A DNA stretch of 64,000 nucleotides from Planctomycetota bacterium (lineage in GTDB: Bacteria > Planctomycetota > UBA1135 > GCA-002686595): positions 40,454-104,453 of the forward strand of contig JACKHT010000011.1 of assembly GCA_020638855.1 (NCBI GenBank). Reading direction: 5' to 3'. The translations under genes and the position numbers were made by a program. Under the pieces are notes generated by a model. It was not told where the DNA came from and did not search any database. It worked only from the letters and a program-made list of their open reading frames with translations. Of this stretch, positions 59,983 to 64,000 are shown piece by piece (position 1 is the first letter of the stretch; each line of letters opens with the position of its first letter).

Positions 59983-62091
59983 ATGACCGCCACCCTCAAA
60001 ACCGAGTCCCCCCGCCTTCCCCAAGGGAAGGTCAAAGGCCCCCTGTTCCAGCGCAACATCGGGATCATGGCCCACATCGATGCGGGCAAGACCACGGTGA
60101 CCGAGCGCGTCCTGTTCCTTACCCAGAAGATCCACAAGACCGGTGAGGTGCACGACGGCGCCGCCACCATGGATTACCTGGAAGAGGAGCAAAAGCGTGG
60201 TATCACGATTCAGTCCGCAGCCACCACCTGCGCCTGGAACGGGTACACCGTCAACATCATCGACACCCCCGGCCACGTGGACTTCACGGCCGAGGTGGAG
60301 CGTTCGCTGCGTGTACTCGATGGCGCCGTGGCCGTGTTCGACGGGAAGAACGGGGTGGAAGCCCAATCGGAAACGGTTTGGCGCCAAGCCAACAAGTACA
60401 AGGTGCCCCGGATTTGCTTCATCAACAAGATGGACAAGATCGGCGCGAACTTCGAGTTCGCCGTGGGCACCATCCGTGAGCGCTTGGGTGCCAACCCGGT
60501 GCCGATCCAAATGCCGGTTGGCGCGGAGAAGGAGTTTGAAGGCTTCGTGGACCTGGTCCGCATGAAGTTCATCACCTTCCCCGAAGATGGAACGGGCAAG
60601 GAGTACTTCGAATCGGAGGTTCCCGAACACCTGCTCGAGAAAGCCAAAGAGTGGCGCCACACCATGGTGGAGGCCGCCGCCGAGGCCGACGACGAGTTGC
60701 TCGACCTGTTCTTGGAAGACGAAGAAATCTCCGAAGAGATGATCATGCGCGGCCTGCGCAAGGCCACCTTGAACATGTCGGCGGTGCTGGTCATGGCCGG
60801 GTCGGCGCTCAAGAACAAGGGTGTGCGCTTCGTGCTGGATGCGGTGATCGACTTCCTGCCTGCCCCGATCGAGGTTGGCGACATCACCGGCATGGTGCCG
60901 CGCACCGATGAAACGACCACGCGCAAGCCGATTGACGACGAATCCCTGTCGTTGATGGCCTTCAAGACCATTGCCGAGCCCACCGGCGACTTGACCTTCG
61001 TGCGGGTGTACTCCGGTACCCTCGACAAGGGCTCGAAGCTTTTGAACCCGCGGACCGGTAAGCACGAGCGCATCGGCCGTTTGGTCAAGATCCACGCCAA
61101 CAAGCGCGAGCCGGTTGACTGCGTCTACGCCGGTGACATCGCGGCCGTGATCGGCCTCAAGAATACCGTGACCGGGGACACCCTGTGCGACCCCGACAAC
61201 CCGATCGCGCTTTCGCAGATCGTGTTCCCCGAGGCGGTGATCTCGATGTCGCTCGAGCCCGAAAGCGGCCAGGATCGCGACAAGCTGTCCGAGATCATCG
61301 GTCGCATGACCCGCGAGGACCCGACCTTCCGCGCGCAAACCATCGAAGAGACCGGCCAGCTGGTCATCTCGGGCATGGGTGAGTTGCACTTGGAAGTCGT
61401 CGTGGGACGCATCCAGAACGATCACAAGTGCGCCGTGCGCACCGGTCGCCCGAAGGTATCCTTCAAGCAACGTCTCAAGAAGAACATCGAGACCGAAGCC
61501 CGCTACATCAAGCAGTCGGGTGGTTCGGGTCAGTACGCCGTGGTGAACGTGCGCTTCGAGTACGACCCCGAGCTCAACGGATTCGAATTCGTGGACGCCA
61601 TCAAGGGTGGTTCGGTGCCGCGCGAGTACATCAAGGCTGTTGGCTTTGGCTTGGAGACCTTCTTCAAGTCCGGGGGCAACTCGGGCATCCACTTTGTGTC
61701 GACCCGCGCGACCTTGTTCGACGGCAAGTCGCACGACGTGGACTCGAGCGACAAGGCCTTCGAAGCAGCCGGTATGTTGGCCTTCCGCCAAGCCGTCGAG
61801 AACAACACGGTCTTGCTCGAGCCCTTCATGAAGGTGGAGGTCTCGGTGCCCGAGGAATTCCTCGGTGGCGTGGTTGGTGACTTGAACTCGCGCCGGGGTG
61901 AAATCTCCGATGTGGCCTCCCAGGCGGATCTGCGCGTCGTGCGCGCTTTGGTGCCCATCGCCGAAATGTTCGCCTACTCGTCCGCCCTGCGCGGCGCGAC
62001 CCAAGGCCGTGGCAACTACTCGATGGAACTCGCCGAGTACCGCGACGTGCCCGAGGGCTTGGCCAAGAAGATGCGCGAAGAGAACGCCTAG
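59983..62091 (+). CDS. fusA: Translation elongation factor G
   Basis: GTPase that translocates tRNA and mRNA on the ribosome. Domain I: AHIDAGKTT (30-38), RGITIQSAATT switch I, DTPGHVDF and NKMD. Later come domain III ETGQLVISGMGELHLEV, domain IV ARYIKQSGGSGQYAVV with the loop that enters the A-site, and domain V. 702 residues. Unlike the classical str operon, no rpsL, rpsG or tuf is adjacent; it has its own structured upstream region and terminator. Could be one of several EF-G paralogues. Confidence 0.97.
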   Translation: MTATLKTESPRLPQGKVKGPLFQRNIGIMAHIDAGKTTVTERVLFLTQKIHKTGEVHDGAATMDYLEEEQKRGITIQSAATTCAWNGYTVNIIDTPGHVDFTAEVERSLRVLDGAVAVFDGKNGVEAQSETVWRQANKYKVPRICFINKMDKIGANFEFAVGTIRERLGANPVPIQMPVGAEKEFEGFVDLVRMKFITFPEDGTGKEYFESEVPEHLLEKAKEWRHTMVEAAAEADDELLDLFLEDEEISEEMIMRGLRKATLNMSAVLVMAGSALKNKGVRFVLDAVIDFLPAPIEVGDITGMVPRTDETTTRKPIDDESLSLMAFKTIAEPTGDLTFVRVYSGTLDKGSKLLNPRTGKHERIGRLVKIHANKREPVDCVYAGDIAAVIGLKNTVTGDTLCDPDNPIALSQIVFPEAVISMSLEPESGQDRDKLSEIIGRMTREDPTFRAQTIEETGQLVISGMGELHLEVVVGRIQNDHKCAVRTGRPKVSFKQRLKKNIETEARYIKQSGGSGQYAVVNVRFEYDPELNGFEFVDAIKGGSVPREYIKAVGFGLETFFKSGGNSGIHFVSTRATLFDGKSHDVDSSDKAFEAAGMLAFRQAVENNTVLLEPFMKVEVSVPEEFLGGVVGDLNSRRGEISDVASQADLRVVRALVPIAEMFAYSSALRGATQGRGNYSMELAEYRDVPEGLAKKMREENA

Positions 62092-62114
62092 TCGGTTCTC
62101 AACGTGTTCGCTGG

Positions 62115-62149
62115 GCGGGCCCGGTGCGAGTTGCTCGCGCCGGGCCCGC
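62115..62149 (+). terminator. fusA terminator hairpin
   Basis: A 16-bp stem, one G-U pair, from GCGGGCCCGGTGCGAG (62115-62130) and CTCGCGCCGGGCCCGC (62134-62149), loop TTG, 23 bases after the fusA stop. The T-tract is absent. Confidence 0.7.
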
Positions 62150-62241
62150 TGGCATAGATCCCGAGGCCCCGTTTCCCATCCCAAGTGCCCCAGGTAGGGC
62201 GTGGACCACCGCTCCATGGTGGAGTTGTCGCGTTTGGACGG

Positions 62242-62247
62242 TACCAT
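62242..62247 (+). promoter_or_regulatory. -10-like TACCAT before the 62256 ATG
   Basis: TACCAT ends 8 bases before the ATG at 62256. Confidence 0.3.
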
Positions 62248-62255
62248 GGGGCTCT

Positions 62256-63269
62256 ATGTCCAACACCGCCAAGCGCCGCTGGAGCCGTGAGCTGGATAGC
62301 GAAGTCGACGGCATTGCCTTCGGCTCGACGGGTCCTGTTTTGCTCCATGGCTACGACCCCCCCCCGGGGGGCAAGTGGATCGACGATGTGATCCCCGGGA
62401 AACTTGGGGCCTTCGATCGCTCCACGGGCGAACGCCTTTGGTTGGCGCCCTGCGAAGTGGGCTATGGCCGCGGCTTCGGCGTGGGCCTGGTGGGATCCGA
62501 GCAGGTGATCGTGGTGGGGCCGACGGCCACCGGGCACCGCATCGTGCGTCAATCCTTGACCGACGGCGAGTTGCTCGACGCCGAGTCGATTCCCGCCTTC
62601 GACCATGCGGTGGTGGCTGAGCCGATTGTGTTGCTTTCCACCGGCCGCAGCGTAGTCGGCATCGACCCTTTGACCCTTTTGGAGTCTTGGACCTACGCCC
62701 GCGAAGGCGAACGCTACCACGAGGTAGTTTGCTTTGAGGGTCGCGTCTACGTCGCTTTCTCCGTGGATGGGGGCTACGGGGTACTCGAGTTGGAAGCGGA
62801 CTCCGGCGAGTTCCTGCGCGTGCTGGTGAGCCCCAAGCAAAAACCGATCCGCGACCTTTGCGCGACCGATGGCGTCTTGGCGTTCTTGGGATCGGAGTTG
62901 GATCGCCTGTTGCCACCCGAATACTTGGCCGAATACACCTCCAGTATCGCGTTGCACGCCGATCGTGGGGCACGCGACACGCTTTCCGTGGCGGCCATCG
63001 ACACCGTTCGCCCTGGGGATCTTCGCTGGTTTGACGTTTTGGAGACCTGCTCTCCCGATGACGTACCCTCGACCTCGCTGGTGGCCGATAGCGGCAAGTT
63101 GTACCTCTCGAGGCGCGCCATGCTGATCGCGCGCGACGGCCTGACGGGGCGCCATCTTGGCAGCTGGACGGTACCGGGACTCGACGAAAAGGTTGGGTTT
63201 TGCGTCGCCCACGGTGGTGGTTTGCTTGCAGAGGAAACCCGAGTTTCCCTGTTTGAGTTACCCGCCTAG
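62256..63269 (+). CDS. PQQ-like beta-propeller protein, function unknown
   Basis: 337 residues without a signal peptide, so cytoplasmic. Repeated beta-blade signatures of the PQQ/WD-like kind: GKLGAFDRSTGERLWLAP, SVVGIDPLTLLESWTYA, GVLELEADSGEFLRVLV and LIARDGLTGRHLGSWTV, each a 'display value' strand followed by a turn. No catalytic motif. ATG 62256 begins MSNTAKRRWSREL; an upstream start would cross the fusA terminator. Its role is unknown; likely a binding scaffold. Confidence 0.7.
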   Translation: MSNTAKRRWSRELDSEVDGIAFGSTGPVLLHGYDPPPGGKWIDDVIPGKLGAFDRSTGERLWLAPCEVGYGRGFGVGLVGSEQVIVVGPTATGHRIVRQSLTDGELLDAESIPAFDHAVVAEPIVLLSTGRSVVGIDPLTLLESWTYAREGERYHEVVCFEGRVYVAFSVDGGYGVLELEADSGEFLRVLVSPKQKPIRDLCATDGVLAFLGSELDRLLPPEYLAEYTSSIALHADRGARDTLSVAAIDTVRPGDLRWFDVLETCSPDDVPSTSLVADSGKLYLSRRAMLIARDGLTGRHLGSWTVPGLDEKVGFCVAHGGGLLAEETRVSLFELPA

Positions 63270-63536
63270 CGCTGGCCTACGGGGTTTCGTGTGCGCGCCC
63301 GCGGGGATTTTGGATCCCACGGCTTCGAATCCCCTACAAATTCCGCGTAGCGGGTATGATCTCCGCTTCCTCCCCAACCGGAGGGCACCCCGACGCATGC
63401 GCGTGGTGCCACCAAACCAGGGAGGCTCCGTAACGATGGGGACGTGCTGGATTTCCAGTTCGCCCCCTGCCCAAGTTCCTGGTCCCTGTGGGCCAAAGGA
63501 ATTCCAACCACACCTACCTGAAACAAGGTACCTCCC
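63270..63536. other. Intergenic region upstream of tex
   Basis: No gene. TATGAT at 63355-63360 is a plausible -10, but no clear -35 is seen. A TTCGAATCC tRNA-like string near 63324 was checked and rejected. Confidence 0.5.
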
Positions 63537-64000
63537 GTGACTGCGCAACTCACCCTCAAGACCCTGGCCAAAGAATTCTCCATCAAGGAAGAAGAGGTCC
63601 AGGCCGTCCTGGAAATGATGGATGCGGGCTTGCTCGCTCCCTTCATCGCCCGCGTCCGCCGTGCTCGCACCGGCGCCCTCACCGAAAACCAACTGCGCCG
63701 ATTGTGCCAACGTCGCGAAGAGTTGGACGAACTCGACCGTCGTCGAGGCACCATCCTGCGGCAATTGGAAAAGGTGGAAGGGATCGCTCCGTCGGTTCTG
63801 GCTCACATCGAAACCTGCCCGGACCGTTTCGAGTTGGAGGACCTGTACGTACCGAATCGTCGGCCCGAGCCCGAAGTGCAATTGGCCATCGACCGGGGAC
63901 TCACCCCCCTGGCCGACCTTTTGATCAAGCCGATTCCGAAGGCCGACCGCGTAGGTTCCAGCGAGGAAGGGGAAGACTCCAACGACGAGAACCACGACGA
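63537..64000 (+). CDS. tex: Tex-family RNA-binding transcriptional accessory protein (5' part only)
   Basis: N-terminal ~154 residues of a Tex-like protein, continuing past the window. QLTLKTLAKEFSIKEEEV then VLEMMDAGLLAPFIARVRR, TGALTENQLRRLCQRREEL and FELEDLYVPNR match the Tex N-terminal helical region, where the typical motif is VPFIARYR and LEDLYLPYKPKRR. GTG 63537 fits the family start. The later YqgF and S1 domains are outside. An acidic stretch (SSEEGEDSNDENHDE) at the window edge looks like an insertion. Confidence 0.85.
   Translation, partial: MTAQLTLKTLAKEFSIKEEEVQAVLEMMDAGLLAPFIARVRRARTGALTENQLRRLCQRREELDELDRRRGTILRQLEKVEGIAPSVLAHIETCPDRFELEDLYVPNRRPEPEVQLAIDRGLTPLADLLIKPIPKADRVGSSEEGEDSNDENHD

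Noticed and set aside
59956..62247. 763-codon open frame antisense to fusA
   Set aside because: Shadow of the EF-G gene, with His/Val/Gly-rich composition typical of antisense translation.
63318..63336. TTCGAATCC string like a tRNA T-loop
   Set aside because: No matching T-stem, acceptor stem, anticodon arm or CCA around it.

Overview
The window is GC-rich, densely coded chromosomal DNA from a diderm, aerobic bacterium. The best fit is a Planctomycetota-like organism. This is an inference from several features together: a type I (CxPSR) sulfatase; secreted FG-GAP and CRTAC1/ASPIC-UnbV proteins; two secreted proteins sharing a C-terminal beta domain; lipoproteins with lipoboxes; an LptF/LptG-type permease; a bacterial type A RNase P RNA; and stand-alone rather than operonic housekeeping genes. 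No prophage, intact insertion sequence, CRISPR array, rRNA or tRNA was found.

Layout. 1-9.9 kb: partial ccoN (cbb3 oxidase), hpt, an RluA-type pseudouridine synthase, truD with an RGG-rich tail, mtnP and a lipoprotein; then a convergent pair of an EF-hand protein and an AGCS sodium symporter. 10-14.6 kb: an HExxH protein, an M1 aminopeptidase lipoprotein and a putative selenoprotein. 14.6-21.5 kb, minus strand: LptF/G permease, PAP2 phosphatase, GT87 membrane glycosyltransferase, CRTAC1 protein, a 76-residue protein and a NUDIX protein. 21.8-24.1 kb: rnpB, a serine-less alpha/beta hydrolase, a HIT protein and a decayed cytochrome gene. 24.1-32.9 kb: nitroreductase, DUF2071, mqo, ruvX, manC, a two-domain M16 peptidase and pdxA. 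33-40.2 kb: a B12/radical SAM protein, a frameshifted membrane-anchored gene, a DHFR/RibD-like reductase, a secreted FG-GAP protein and a GNAT acetyltransferase. 40.7-52.9 kb: rsgA, a DEAD-box helicase, an APH-family kinase, a secreted protein, a sulfatase, a large secreted unknown, a persulfide dioxygenase-rhodanese fusion and a HEAT+VWA protein. 53-64 kb: a nitroreductase-methyltransferase fusion overlapping a DUF3465 gene, a MORN-like lipoprotein, two overlapping SPFH genes, HMG-CoA reductase overlapping an M23-like membrane peptidase, fusA, a beta-propeller-like protein and the 5' part of tex.

The most notable observation is at 13994-14584. An AhpD/carboxymuconolactone-decarboxylase-like reading frame contains an in-frame TGA exactly at the second redox position of its CxxC motif. 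A hairpin follows at the distance expected of a bacterial SECIS element, so this is probably a CxxU selenoprotein.

A second pattern is regulatory. At least eleven transcription-unit starts have a TAnnnT -10-like hexamer only 6-10 nt before the start codon and no Shine-Dalgarno sequence, which suggests widespread leaderless transcription. Other points of note are a shared C-terminal domain in two secreted proteins, a gene split at a G6 run, tandem 18-bp repeats inside a signal peptide, and a three-hairpin leader before fusA.
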